From NCBI GenBank assembly GCA_036675035.1, contig JAKFFO010000012.1:1-49098 (forward strand): a stretch of DNA of 49,098 nt. The letters are read 5' to 3'. The position numbers and the translations under genes were made by a program. Position 1 is the first letter of the stretch, and each line of letters begins with the position of its first letter. Source of the stretch: MESE01 sp036675035 (lineage in GTDB: Bacteria; Pseudomonadota; Gammaproteobacteria; Burkholderiales; Burkholderiaceae_D). Positions 1 through 8,003 of this stretch are shown here, one piece after another. The notes beneath the pieces are model-generated. The model did not search any database, had not been told where the DNA came from, and saw nothing but the letters and a program-made list of their open reading frames with translations.

Positions 1-1041
1 GGCATTGCCGAATTTTCTACCAACGGCAGCACTTATACCGCGGTCGAATCGATCCGGTCCGCGTCCGGGCGCGTCACGTTCAACTTGCCGGCATCGGCTG
101 AAAACCAGAGTAACTTGCGCTTGCGCTTCCGGATCAATGCCAGCCTGAGTTCGGAAAGCTATACGGTCGACAACGTTCGGCTCGAAGGCACCAGCGGCGG
201 CGGTGGTGGCGAGGAACCGCCGCCATCGGATAATCCGTATCAAAAAGGCCCGGATCCTACCAAAAGCATGCTTGAAGCAAGCACCGGCCCATTCACTTAC
301 ACCACGACGTCCGTTTCTTCTTCGGCTGCGAACGGCTATGGCGGCGGTACGATCTACCATCCGACCAATACCACGGGCCCGTTTGCCGCGATAGCCGTTG
401 TTCCAGGTTATCTGGCGCGCCAGTCAAGCATCAATTGGTGGGGCCCGCGTCTGGCTTCCCACGGCTTTGTCGTGATCACCATCGATACCAATTCCACTGG
501 CGATCGGCCACCCAGCCGCGCAACCCAGTTAATGGCCGCGCTGAATCAGCTGAAAACCTTCAGCAATACCAGCAGTCATCCGATCTATCGCAAGGTCGAT
601 CCGAATCGTCTGGGCGTAATGGGCTGGTCGATGGGCGGCGGCGGCTCGCTGATTGCAGCGGACGACAATCCGACGCTGAAGGCGGCCATTCCGTTTGCGC
701 CATGGAATGACAGCACCAACTTCTCCGGTGTCACAGTGCCGACCATGATCATTGCCTGCGAAAGCGATTCGACCGCGCCGGTAAATTCCCATGCATCGCC
801 GTTCTACAACAGCATTCCGACCAGCACTGAGAAAGCCTATCTTGAAATCAATAACGGCAGCCATAGTTGCGCCAACAGCGGCAACAGCAATGCAGGCCTG
901 ATCGGCAAATACGGCGTGTCATGGATGAAGCGTTTCATGGATAACGATACTCGTTACAGCCCATACCTGTGTGGTTCGCCACATCAGGCGGACCTATCGC
1001 TGACCGCGATTTCCGAATATCGCGAGAACTGCCCGTACTAA
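1..1041 (+). CDS. PETase-like polyester hydrolase with N-terminal auxiliary domain (5' end missing)
   Basis: The frame is open from base 1, so the true start lies outside; 346 codons are visible. Residues (numbered from base 1) 1-64 are the end of a beta-rich module, 65-77 a Gly/Glu/Pro linker, and 78-346 an alpha/beta-hydrolase closely matching Ideonella PETase. The triad is Ser210 (in GWSMGG), Asp256 and His288. The oxyanion-side Tyr137, Trp209 and Trp235 are present. Cysteine pairs 253/290 and 324/344 match both PETase disulfides, including the active-site one. The Ser after the catalytic His and the long loop after it (CANSGNS) are also PETase-like, whereas His264 and Phe268 are as in ordinary cutinases. 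The family hydrolyses ester bonds of PET and other polyesters outside the cell; secretion is inferred because the signal peptide is not in view. I recall an auxiliary-domain PET hydrolase described from an uncultured Burkholderiales bacterium; this may be it or a close relative. Confidence 0.92.
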   Translation, partial: GIAEFSTNGSTYTAVESIRSASGRVTFNLPASAENQSNLRLRFRINASLSSESYTVDNVRLEGTSGGGGGEEPPPSDNPYQKGPDPTKSMLEASTGPFTYTTTSVSSSAANGYGGGTIYHPTNTTGPFAAIAVVPGYLARQSSINWWGPRLASHGFVVITIDTNSTGDRPPSRATQLMAALNQLKTFSNTSSHPIYRKVDPNRLGVMGWSMGGGGSLIAADDNPTLKAAIPFAPWNDSTNFSGVTVPTMIIACESDSTAPVNSHASPFYNSIPTSTEKAYLEINNGSHSCANSGNSNAGLIGKYGVSWMKRFMDNDTRYSPYLCGSPHQADLSLTAISEYRENCPY

Positions 1042-1050
1042 TGCAGGGCG

Positions 1051-1116
1051 GATACAGCAGACATCGCAAGTCTGCTGTATCGGGCTGGAAGCCGGCAGGA
1101 TTTGCCGGCTTCCAGC
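1051..1116. repeat. two perfect inverted repeats after the hydrolase gene
   Basis: Ten bases past the stop codon is a 12-bp perfect inverted repeat (1051-1062 with 1070-1081, 7-base loop), followed at once by a 14-bp perfect inverted repeat (1084-1097 with 1103-1116, 5-base loop). Both would form strong hairpins in RNA. Neither is followed by a T run, so a classical intrinsic terminator is not shown. They may terminate weakly or protect the mRNA 3' end. Confidence 0.7.
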
Positions 1117-1224
1117 CGCATGTAGGGCAATGTATCGCGCTTGACGTAGCATCGGACCGAGAGCGGCCGCCTGCACTCGTTGTAGTCGACCACTGGACGC
1201 AACCGGCATGAAGGAGCGCTTCCT

Positions 1225-2367
1225 ATGCAATTCAAACTCTGGTTTCCGTTCCTGCTGGCGCCTGTCATCGGTGGCGTCATCGGCCTGCAACTGTTTGAAG
1301 CCAGCCACGATGAACCGATGGTGTCCAAAACACGAGCAAGCGCCATCAAACCCGGCACCGTCCCCCTGTCCGGTGAACTGGCCAATATCTTCGACCGCAG
1401 CGCCCCTGCTGCAACACAACTACCCGACACAGAAGCGCCATTCAACGCCGCATTAACCCAGCCGGCCGGACCGGCCCGCCTGGCAGCGCTGCAGGCCGCG
1501 TTTGTCCGATGGCTGCTGCAGACGCCGGCCCAGGCGCTGGCAAGTATCAACCGCATCCCCATCGACGAACGCCAGGAAGTCGTCGCCCATGGCTTGGCGC
1601 TGCTCGCGCAGCAGCGGCCTGACGACTTCCTGAATTATGCCAACGGCATGACCGACAACTACAGTACTTACATGGCGGCGGCCATGGGCGTGTTGGCCGA
1701 GAGTCATCCCCGATTGGCACTGGACCTGGTGCAGCGCAATCAGGGTCGGGCCGACCCGCACGGCGTCATCATCGGTGCGATATTGCCCGAACTGATTCGC
1801 AACGATCTGGCGCTGGCTGCGGACACGGTCGCGGCGATGCAAGACCGGGCTTCGATTGCCCATCTGCAGCAAGTGGCGGCCGCCTATGCACAGCACGACC
1901 CGAAACAGGCGTACGACTGGGTGCGCCAGGTATTGGCCAACCGTACCGATATTGCCCCGGCGCAGGTATTGAACGACATTGCCGGCAGTCTGGTGGCGCG
2001 CAATTCGGCCGATGCGGCCGCTTATCTGAACCGCACCACCGATCCGGTGATCCGCAAGAGTTTGCTGGCCGAGATTTCGATTCAGAAAGGACAGGAAGAT
2101 CTGGCAGCGGCATGGACCTGGCTCGATCAGTACCGAGGCGACGACCAGTATGGCGAGACCGCATTGAACCTGCTGTACCGCTGGTCGTACAGCAAGCCCG
2201 AGGAAGTGGCGAAGCTCTTGCCGAAGGTGGCCGATGCGCAGGTGCAAAGTGTGGCGGCGACGCATTTGTCGCGGTTTTGGCGGCAGAGAGATCCGTCCGG
2301 CCATCAGGCCTGGATCGCGTCGCTGCCGCCGGGCGCGATCAAGAATAGCGCCCTCGATCAGCCATAA
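1225..2367 (+). CDS. membrane-anchored helical-repeat protein, function unknown
   Basis: A 380-residue protein with an AAGGAG ribosome site 9 bases before the ATG. Residues 6-22 form a single hydrophobic segment (signal anchor or uncleaved signal), placing the rest most likely in the periplasm. The remainder is alanine-rich and alpha-helical with loosely repeated units carrying paired aromatic residues (for example DWVRQV near 230 and TWLDQYRGD near 300), as in TPR-like solenoids. I recognise no catalytic motif and assign no function. It stands alone between the hydrolase and a convergent lipase gene. Confidence 0.75.
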   Translation: MQFKLWFPFLLAPVIGGVIGLQLFEASHDEPMVSKTRASAIKPGTVPLSGELANIFDRSAPAATQLPDTEAPFNAALTQPAGPARLAALQAAFVRWLLQTPAQALASINRIPIDERQEVVAHGLALLAQQRPDDFLNYANGMTDNYSTYMAAAMGVLAESHPRLALDLVQRNQGRADPHGVIIGAILPELIRNDLALAADTVAAMQDRASIAHLQQVAAAYAQHDPKQAYDWVRQVLANRTDIAPAQVLNDIAGSLVARNSADAAAYLNRTTDPVIRKSLLAEISIQKGQEDLAAAWTWLDQYRGDDQYGETALNLLYRWSYSKPEEVAKLLPKVADAQVQSVAATHLSRFWRQRDPSGHQAWIASLPPGAIKNSALDQP

Positions 2368-2422
2368 TACCGATGGTGGTGCCTGTGTCGGGGTCCCGCA
2401 AGTCAATGCAATTGAAGAGCGC

Positions 2423-2460
2423 AAAAAGAGGGGGCAAAGACATGTGCCTTTGCCCCCTCT
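2423..2460 (-). terminator. intrinsic terminator of the lipoprotein hydrolase gene
   Basis: A 13-bp perfect stem (2427-2439 with 2448-2460) lies between two convergent genes. Read on the minus strand it is followed by a run of five T, so it ends the 2490-3494 transcript. The plus-strand side is followed only by TGTC and may act weakly for the gene at 1225. Confidence 0.85.
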
Positions 2461-2489
2461 TGTCCGCCCGACTTCCGGCGGCTGCCGAT

Positions 2490-3494
2490 TTATCCGCCGA
2501 CCGTCTTCAGCCAGATCAGAATATCGCGCTGCACTTCATCGCGATTTGTTTCGTTCAGCATTTCGTGACGTCCGCCTTCATAAAACTTGTGATTGACCCG
2601 AGTCAGGCCCAATGCCTTATAGCGATCAAGCAGCGCTTGCGTCGCTTGCAGGTTGGCGCCGACCGGATCGAGCGACCCCTGGACCACCAGTACCGGCAGG
2701 TTCTTTGGAATGCGCGCTTCACGCGCCGGATCGCGCAAGGTCACCAGGCCGCGGAAAAAATCGCGCACCAGTTCATTGCTGAAGGCAAATCCGGCCTGCG
2801 GATCGTTCATGTATTTCTGCACTTCCGCCTGGTCGCGGCTGAGCCATTCGAAGCCTGGCTTGCCGGTGAACTGCTTGTTGAAATCCTTGAACAGGCCGGC
2901 CCAGATTGCCGACGGCCCGAGCGGAGATTTCAGCGCGGCGTCATCGACCGCAGCAATCACTTCCTTGGGTGGCGGCGGGCCGTATGCAGTGCCGCTCAGG
3001 ATCACCGCGTCGAGCAGTTCCGGGCGGCGGGTCATGTAGTCCTGCGCCATGAACGATCCGAGGCTGTGGCCGAACAGCACCAGTTTGGCGCCCGGGTTCG
3101 CCTTGCGAATTGCCTGGCTCAATTGCTGCTCATCTTCGACGAAGCGGTTCCATGCATCCGGTCCGGCATCGCCCAGTTTTTTCGACCGCACCATGGTGCG
3201 TCCGTGGCCGCGATGATCGGTCGCATACACGGCATACCCCTGCCCGACCAATGTCTTTGCAAAACGATCGTAGCGGCCGCTGTGCTCGGCTGCGCCATGC
3301 ACGATCTGGATCACCGCTCGCGGCGTGGCAGTTGCAGCCCAGTGGCGGTAGTGAATTTCCGCGCCGTCCGCCGCCTGGAACGATTGCCACCGGCTTTCGC
3401 CTGCCGGCGTCCCGGTCGTGGAACAACCGCCCAGCAGGCCAGCCAACGCGGCGCCGGCAAAACCAAGTAATACCTGCCGTCGAAATAGATTCAT
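2490..3494 (-). CDS. lipoprotein alpha/beta hydrolase (monoacylglycerol lipase / lysophospholipase type)
   Basis: A 334-residue protein. The N-terminus has paired arginines (RR at 5-6), a hydrophobic stretch and a lipobox LLGGC with Cys24, so it is a lipid-anchored envelope protein; the RR motif is Tat-like. The hydrolase core shows an oxyanion-region HG at 66-67, the typical TDHRGHGR block at 92-99, the nucleophile Ser144 in GHSLGS, Asp276 in GSLDPVG and His310 in GGRHEMLNE. This is the Hydrolase_4 / PldB-monoglyceride-lipase pattern. Likely substrates are monoacylglycerols or lysophospholipids; the exact one cannot be read from sequence. It is a single gene with its own terminator. Confidence 0.88.
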   Translation of the reverse strand: MNLFRRQVLLGFAGAALAGLLGGCSTTGTPAGESRWQSFQAADGAEIHYRHWAATATPRAVIQIVHGAAEHSGRYDRFAKTLVGQGYAVYATDHRGHGRTMVRSKKLGDAGPDAWNRFVEDEQQLSQAIRKANPGAKLVLFGHSLGSFMAQDYMTRRPELLDAVILSGTAYGPPPPKEVIAAVDDAALKSPLGPSAIWAGLFKDFNKQFTGKPGFEWLSRDQAEVQKYMNDPQAGFAFSNELVRDFFRGLVTLRDPAREARIPKNLPVLVVQGSLDPVGANLQATQALLDRYKALGLTRVNHKFYEGGRHEMLNETNRDEVQRDILIWLKTVGG

Positions 3495-3824
3495 TGAATG
3501 TCTCCTTTATTGAAGTTATTAAAACAATGCTGATTCGCAATTGAAACGCTGTTCAGTTTATACCCGACTGTGGCGAATACGACAAGTGCCGAAAATTCTG
3601 GTCGGGATTTCCGCGCAATTGGTTTCGCTTTGTAAATATCGGCATATCGGTTTTAGTCGCAATACGGTGCGCAAAATGTGCGAGGACAAACTCCTGGCAT
3701 TTCTGTTCATGCCGGAAATTCGCTGCTTCATCCGCTGCCCTCTGCGCTTTATCGCAATACGCTATCCGGCTGTCTGCTTGTCGATCAAGATGCTCCGATC
3801 GAATCAATCGACAAGGAGAACGGT
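3495..3824. other. 330-base divergent intergenic region
   Basis: This gap separates the starts of the lipoprotein hydrolase (minus) and the DUF6622 gene (plus), so it must hold both promoters. I see no strong promoter match, repeat or RNA. The open frames here have no ribosome site and no recognisable product. Confidence 0.5.
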
Positions 3825-4364
3825 ATGCTCGGGCAAATTCTTTCCAATACGCCGCTGTGGGTTTGGGCGATTCTGGCTTTTCTGATCTATCGCGGAATAC
3901 GCGCCGCCAGCGACCGCGAAACCCCATTCAATCGGCTTTTTATCATTCCATTGGCAATGCTTGGCCTGTCGTTACAGGGCATCGTGTCGATCTTTGGTGC
4001 CAGCTTGGCCGCCGCGCTGAACTGGACCGTATTTTTAAGTGCCGCAACCTTGCTTGCCTGGCGGTTTTTTGATCCAGCCAAAGTGATTGTGCGTGTCGAT
4101 CGGGGCGCAATATTTCAGCAAGGCAGCTGGATGCCGCTGGCACTGATGATGGGAATTTTCTTCACGAAATATGCGGTAGCGATCATGCTGGCGCTGAAGC
4201 CGCCATATGCGCAACATGCCGGCTTCGTCGCGACGACATGCGCGCTGTACGGCGTGTTCAATGGAATCTTCATCGGTAACCTGCTGCGTATGGTGTCGAT
4301 TTACCAAAGCGCGGGCGCTGCCGTGCCGGCCTTGTCGCGCGAATATTCCGCAGAACGGGGCTAG
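3825..4364 (+). CDS. DUF6622 family integral membrane protein
   Basis: A 179-residue protein. The ATG at 3825 is chosen because AAGGAG lies 7 bases upstream and the product then begins with the usual MLxQIL-NTPLWVW start of this family; a longer in-frame extension upstream has no ribosome site. About five hydrophobic segments are visible, and the C-terminal third carries the GVFNGIFIGN stretch. Members are small inner-membrane proteins of unknown function in proteobacteria. The gene ends 80 bases before tRNA-Asp. Confidence 0.8.
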   Translation: MLGQILSNTPLWVWAILAFLIYRGIRAASDRETPFNRLFIIPLAMLGLSLQGIVSIFGASLAAALNWTVFLSAATLLAWRFFDPAKVIVRVDRGAIFQQGSWMPLALMMGIFFTKYAVAIMLALKPPYAQHAGFVATTCALYGVFNGIFIGNLLRMVSIYQSAGAAVPALSREYSAERG

Positions 4365-4383
4365 CCAAAAATTTTAATTCCTG

Positions 4384-4389
4384 TACAAT
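4384..4389 (+). promoter_or_regulatory. possible -10 element for tRNA-Asp
   Basis: TACAAT stands 56 bases before the tRNA and is followed by a GC-rich stretch as in stable-RNA promoters. No convincing -35 hexamer is found at the right distance, so the call is weak. Confidence 0.3.
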
Positions 4390-4445
4390 CCAGCCCCTTC
4401 GGGTGTGATGACAAGCACCGCGCAAGCCAAGCATCAAGCAGTTCT

Positions 4446-4522
4446 GGAGCGGTAGTTCAGTTGGTTAGAATACCGGCCTGTCACGCCGGGGGTCGCGGGT
4501 TCGAGTCCCGTCCGCTCCGCCA
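4446..4522 (+). tRNA. tRNA-Asp (anticodon GTC)
   Basis: A 77-base cloverleaf: acceptor arm GGAGCGG pairs with CCGCTCC, followed by the discriminator G and an encoded CCA (4520-4522). The D arm (GTTCAG...), anticodon loop CTGTCAC with GTC, and T arm GGGTTCGAGTCCC are all intact. The sequence is nearly the same as E. coli tRNA-Asp. Confidence 0.97.
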
Positions 4523-4532
4523 GATTTAGAAT

Positions 4533-4564
4533 AAAAAAGACGAACCCAGGTTCGTCTTTTTTAT
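4533..4564 (+). terminator. bidirectional intrinsic terminator after tRNA-Asp
   Basis: The stem 4539-4545 with 4550-4556 (GACGAAC/GTTCGTC, loop CCAG) is flanked by six A on the left and six T on the right. It can therefore end both the tRNA transcript (plus) and rdgC (minus). Confidence 0.9.
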
Positions 4565-4604
4565 TGGTCGATCCGCTTTTGACCGTGACGGTTTGATCAG
4601 ACGG

Positions 4605-5516
4605 TCATGCCGCTTTCTTTTCCTGCATTTCGCCGCCGAGCGCTGCGACCAGGTCGGTCAGCATCCGATGCAGTTCGCCGGTCATCAGCGCAATGTCGGA
4701 ATCGAAACGCTCATCGTCGTTCTTCAAGGTCGAGTCACTGTCTTCCTTGAGCACATCCAGCGGCGCCACTCGTTTGACCGTGAGCGATTCGGTCAATACG
4801 AACGACACCCGGTCCGCCCAGGTCATCGCCAGCCGCGTGCATTGCTTGCCGCCCGCGATGTGGCGGCGCACATCTTCCGCTTCGAGCGTGTGGCGCACAT
4901 AGCGCACGGTTGCCTTGCCTTCACCAGTCGCGCGCAACTCGGTATCCTGATCGACGGTGAAGCCGCCCGGCGCTTCGTCCGCGGCGAGCCAATCGGTCAT
5001 CGCAGCCACTGGCGAGCGCGCCACGCGCAGACTGTCCATCGGAAACTTGTCGATCGCCTTGATCAGCAGCTTCAATACCTCTTCGGCCTTGGATGAACTG
5101 GCGGCATCGACCACCAGCCAGCCGTTGACCGGATCGATCCAGGTCCAGGTGTTGCGCTTGATGCTGAAGGCGCGCGGCAGCAGTTCGTCGGTCACTTGCT
5201 CCTTGATCTCCTTCATCTGCTTGCGGCCAGGTTTGAAACCTTGCTGTTCTTCCAGTTCAGCCGCTTTTTCCTTCGCCACCTGGTTGATCACGCTTGCCGG
5301 CAACAGTTTCTTTTCCGTGCCGAGCACGATCAGCATCTGGCGGTTGACGGTGTGTACCAGCATTCCGTTGTCGCGCGGCGAAATCCAGCCCTGGCTTTGC
5401 ATGTCGAGACTGGTGCAGGGTGCAAACGCCTGCGGCGCGAGGCGGGCTTCGAGTTGTTCCGCTGTCATGGCCCATGGCGCGGGAAGACGGTAAATCTGTA
5501 GATTCTTGAACCACAT
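4605..5516 (-). CDS. rdgC: recombination-associated protein RdgC
   Basis: 303 residues, the same length as E. coli RdgC. The family-typical start MWFKNLQIYRL is present, as are the blocks with GWxxP (about 44-48), LLPASV and KxMKEIKEQVTDELLPRAF in the first 120 residues. RdgC forms ring-shaped dimers on DNA and limits RecA action during replication-linked recombination. The C-terminus ends in a short Lys-Ala tail. It is transcribed alone, facing the terminator at 4533-4564. Confidence 0.95.
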   Translation of the reverse strand: MWFKNLQIYRLPAPWAMTAEQLEARLAPQAFAPCTSLDMQSQGWISPRDNGMLVHTVNRQMLIVLGTEKKLLPASVINQVAKEKAAELEEQQGFKPGRKQMKEIKEQVTDELLPRAFSIKRNTWTWIDPVNGWLVVDAASSSKAEEVLKLLIKAIDKFPMDSLRVARSPVAAMTDWLAADEAPGGFTVDQDTELRATGEGKATVRYVRHTLEAEDVRRHIAGGKQCTRLAMTWADRVSFVLTESLTVKRVAPLDVLKEDSDSTLKNDDERFDSDIALMTGELHRMLTDLVAALGGEMQEKKAA

Positions 5517-5603
5517 GGTATCGAGTCCGGTTCGTGAAAAGAGCGGCCATTCTACACGCAGCGTATCTGCTTCGGCAGCACGAAATTGTTGTTTTCCGTA
5601 TTG

Positions 5604-6713
5604 TTATTCGTCTGTCACTTCCGTCGAAAATCCAGTTTGACCGCCGAACAATCCGAGTTGCTGAATCACTTCATCTTCACGCAGACGCACGCCGACGCCA
5701 AGCAGTCGCACCGGCCGTTTTCGGCGCTGAAATCCTGTTTCGACAAGTTGCTGAAATTGTGCGAAATCGATCGATGTACCGATGCATTCAACCGTGGTCT
5801 GCCTGAAATCGGAAAACCGGATCTTGACGAAAAGCTTGTGCATGTTGCGTTCGGCATTGGCGCGTTGTACGCGGCGCGTCAGATTGTCGATCAGGCCGGG
5901 CAAATGCTGCACACAAGCGGCCAGATCCGGCAAATCGACCACATAGGTTTCTTCGACGCTGACCGATTTGCGCTCGCGCGTCGCAGACACTTCGCGCATA
6001 TCGATGCCCCGGCACAGTTCGAACAGTCGTTGACCGAACTTGCCGAAATGCTGCTGCAGCCTGGCCATCGGCCAATCGCGCAAATCGGCGCACGTGACGG
6101 CTCCCAGTTTCTTCAGTTTGGCGGCGGTTACTTTGCCGACACCGAATAATTTATCCACCGGCAGATCTGCGACGAATGCATCGATTTGATGTGGCCTGAT
6201 CACGAACTGCCCGTTCGGCTTGTTCCAGTCGCTGGCGATTTTGGCGAGAAACTTGTTAGGTGCGATACCGGCCGATGCGGTAATCCCGACGGCCTGTTCG
6301 ATCCGTGCGCGAATTTGCTGTGCGATCAGCGTCGCGCTTCCGTTGCAGTGAGCAGAGTCGGTAACATCGAGATAGGCCTCATCCAGCGATAGCGGCTCGA
6401 CCCGCTCTGTGTAGTCGCGATAGATCGCCAGAACCTGTCTGGATGCAACGCGATATTTTTCCATTGCAGGCGGCAACACCACCAAGTCGGGGCAGCGCTG
6501 CAGCGCTTGCGAGGTCGCCATGGCCGAGTGCACGCCAAAACGCCGTGCTTCGTAATTGCAAGTCGCAATCACGCCGCGCTGGTCGGCGCGTCCGCCTACT
6601 GCTACCGGTAATCCGCGCAGCGACGGGTCATCACGCATTTCGACTGCGGCGTAAAAACAATCGCAATCGCAATGAATGATTTTTCGGGTTAACAGATTGG
6701 ATTGACTGGACAC
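5604..6713 (-). CDS. dinB: DNA polymerase IV (Y family)
   Basis: Error-prone translesion polymerase. With the GTG start at 6713 the protein has 369 residues. The first metal Asp is Asp16 in HCDCDCF, and the palm motif SLDEAYLD gives Asp109/Glu110. Helix-hairpin-helix residues (LFGVGKVTAAKL) and a C-terminal little-finger domain follow, and the end carries QLGLF, the usual beta-clamp binding motif. The frame stays open upstream to a TTG at 6758; neither start has a clear ribosome site, and the GTG is preferred because it gives the shorter leader usual for the family. No LexA box could be confirmed by eye. Confidence 0.93.
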   Translation of the reverse strand: MSSQSNLLTRKIIHCDCDCFYAAVEMRDDPSLRGLPVAVGGRADQRGVIATCNYEARRFGVHSAMATSQALQRCPDLVVLPPAMEKYRVASRQVLAIYRDYTERVEPLSLDEAYLDVTDSAHCNGSATLIAQQIRARIEQAVGITASAGIAPNKFLAKIASDWNKPNGQFVIRPHQIDAFVADLPVDKLFGVGKVTAAKLKKLGAVTCADLRDWPMARLQQHFGKFGQRLFELCRGIDMREVSATRERKSVSVEETYVVDLPDLAACVQHLPGLIDNLTRRVQRANAERNMHKLFVKIRFSDFRQTTVECIGTSIDFAQFQQLVETGFQRRKRPVRLLGVGVRLREDEVIQQLGLFGGQTGFSTEVTDE

Positions 6714-6977
6714 GGCAAGGCTTTGAAGCAACGAGCTGCTTATTTTACCGATCCGCAACGATATGGTGGGCGCAATGAAAAGACGGTTATTGCATTAATC
6801 AATCGACATTATCTGAACTCTCGCCGCCGACCTGTTTCTAATTTGTTTGATATGTACTTGGTGTAACTGGATTGTTTGCGAAGCAGTGTCCGCAGTCCAG
6901 CGATTACCGCAACAATGCGTTGATGAATTTCCGAAAACGGAAACGGCAAGGCGCATGTTCTTGAACAGGAGAATCTC

Positions 6978-7439
6978 ATGGCAAGCAGCAGCCTAGACCC
7001 GGAAAACCTCAATCGCCCCGACCGTCAACTCGGAAAAGGCCATGGTACCGATGCACTTGGGCCGAGCGACACATCCGACAGCGGTAGCGATGTGGTCGGC
7101 GGCGATGGCCTGGCCGGTCAAGACGATGTGATACGGCTCGACACCGGCACCACTTCCGATCCGGAAGAAAGCACCGCGCACCACACCGCCGGACCAGATG
7201 TTGGAGATGCCAACCTGGACAGCGACAGCAGTTCGACCGGTAGCGGCGAACGCGCGACTGCGGGGCGGGACTCCATCGTTTCGGCAGGTCAGGATATCGA
7301 CGTCGATCGGGTCGAACAGATCAGCAGTGATGAAGAACTCGATATCGGTGTCGATGACGACAGTGATCCGACCGGTTACCAGCCGTCGCTTGAACGGTCG
7401 AAAAAGAGCGCGGGCCGGCGCCAGGGCCTGCGCAAGTGA
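6978..7439 (+). CDS. acidic low-complexity protein, function unknown
   Basis: 153 residues, AGGAGA 7 bases before the ATG. The composition is strongly biased to Asp, Ser, Gly and Thr, with no hydrophobic segment and a short basic tail (residues about 140-153, SKKSAGRRQGLRK). It looks intrinsically disordered and very acidic. The opening block with LGKGHGTDALGPSD-type sequence resembles a conserved Burkholderiales/Pseudomonas hypothetical family that is sometimes misannotated as a chemotaxis or MatE protein. I assign no function. Confidence 0.75.
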   Translation: MASSSLDPENLNRPDRQLGKGHGTDALGPSDTSDSGSDVVGGDGLAGQDDVIRLDTGTTSDPEESTAHHTAGPDVGDANLDSDSSSTGSGERATAGRDSIVSAGQDIDVDRVEQISSDEELDIGVDDDSDPTGYQPSLERSKKSAGRRQGLRK

Positions 7440-7534
7440 TTAATTTTTTAACTCTTGAGGCAGTCCGGCGCGGAACCGCCGAAGCAAACACGCAGATGTC
7501 AACATACCTGCATTTGCTTGCGCTGAACGGGCTG

Positions 7535-7831
7535 TCAGTCGAAATCGAATAATTCGCCCAGAAAGCCCTTGCGCTTCTTGTGGCGATAACCGTCCCGGTG
7601 ATAGTCGTCCCTGTCACGCCGATAATCTGCCGATTGCGGCCTGGGCTCCGGGATGGCAGCGCGGTTCTGGGCAACCGGGGGTACGGCGCTGTTCTCTGAC
7701 GAGCGCTCTATGATTTTATCGAGTTCGCCGCGGTCCAGCCATACGCCACGACACTGCGGACAGTAATCGATTTCGATGTTTTGCCGATCGGCCATGACCA
7801 GATCGGATTCTTTGCATACCGGACACTTCAT
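7535..7831 (-). CDS. TFIIB-type zinc-ribbon protein
   Basis: 98 residues with AGGA upstream of the ATG. Cys3, Cys6, Cys24 and Cys27 form a two-knuckle zinc site in the pattern CPxC...CPxCRGVWLDRGELD, which defines the zf-TFIIB family. The second half is rich in Arg, Asp, Tyr and His and looks disordered, ending in FLGELFDFD. Such proteins are small, soluble and of unknown role, probably binding nucleic acid or protein partners. Confidence 0.85.
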   Translation of the reverse strand: MKCPVCKESDLVMADRQNIEIDYCPQCRGVWLDRGELDKIIERSSENSAVPPVAQNRAAIPEPRPQSADYRRDRDDYHRDGYRHKKRKGFLGELFDFD

Positions 7832-8003
7832 AATTTTTCCTAAAGAATGTTGGACAAAAGGCGATCCGAAAATCAGCTGGACTTATTCTATTGCAAAGCA
7901 GTTAGTTTTTCCGCTAGCAGGATAGTTCCGACTCGCACTTGCCTGTTCATCAGCCTATTATTTACGCACCAACCGTCGAACCGGCCAATCCCAAACCCCA
8001 CCA

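Noticed and set aside
3553..3927. A 124-codon minus-strand frame between the lipase and DUF6622 genes.
   Set aside because: It overlaps the supported DUF6622 gene and its product is Arg-rich without any motif.
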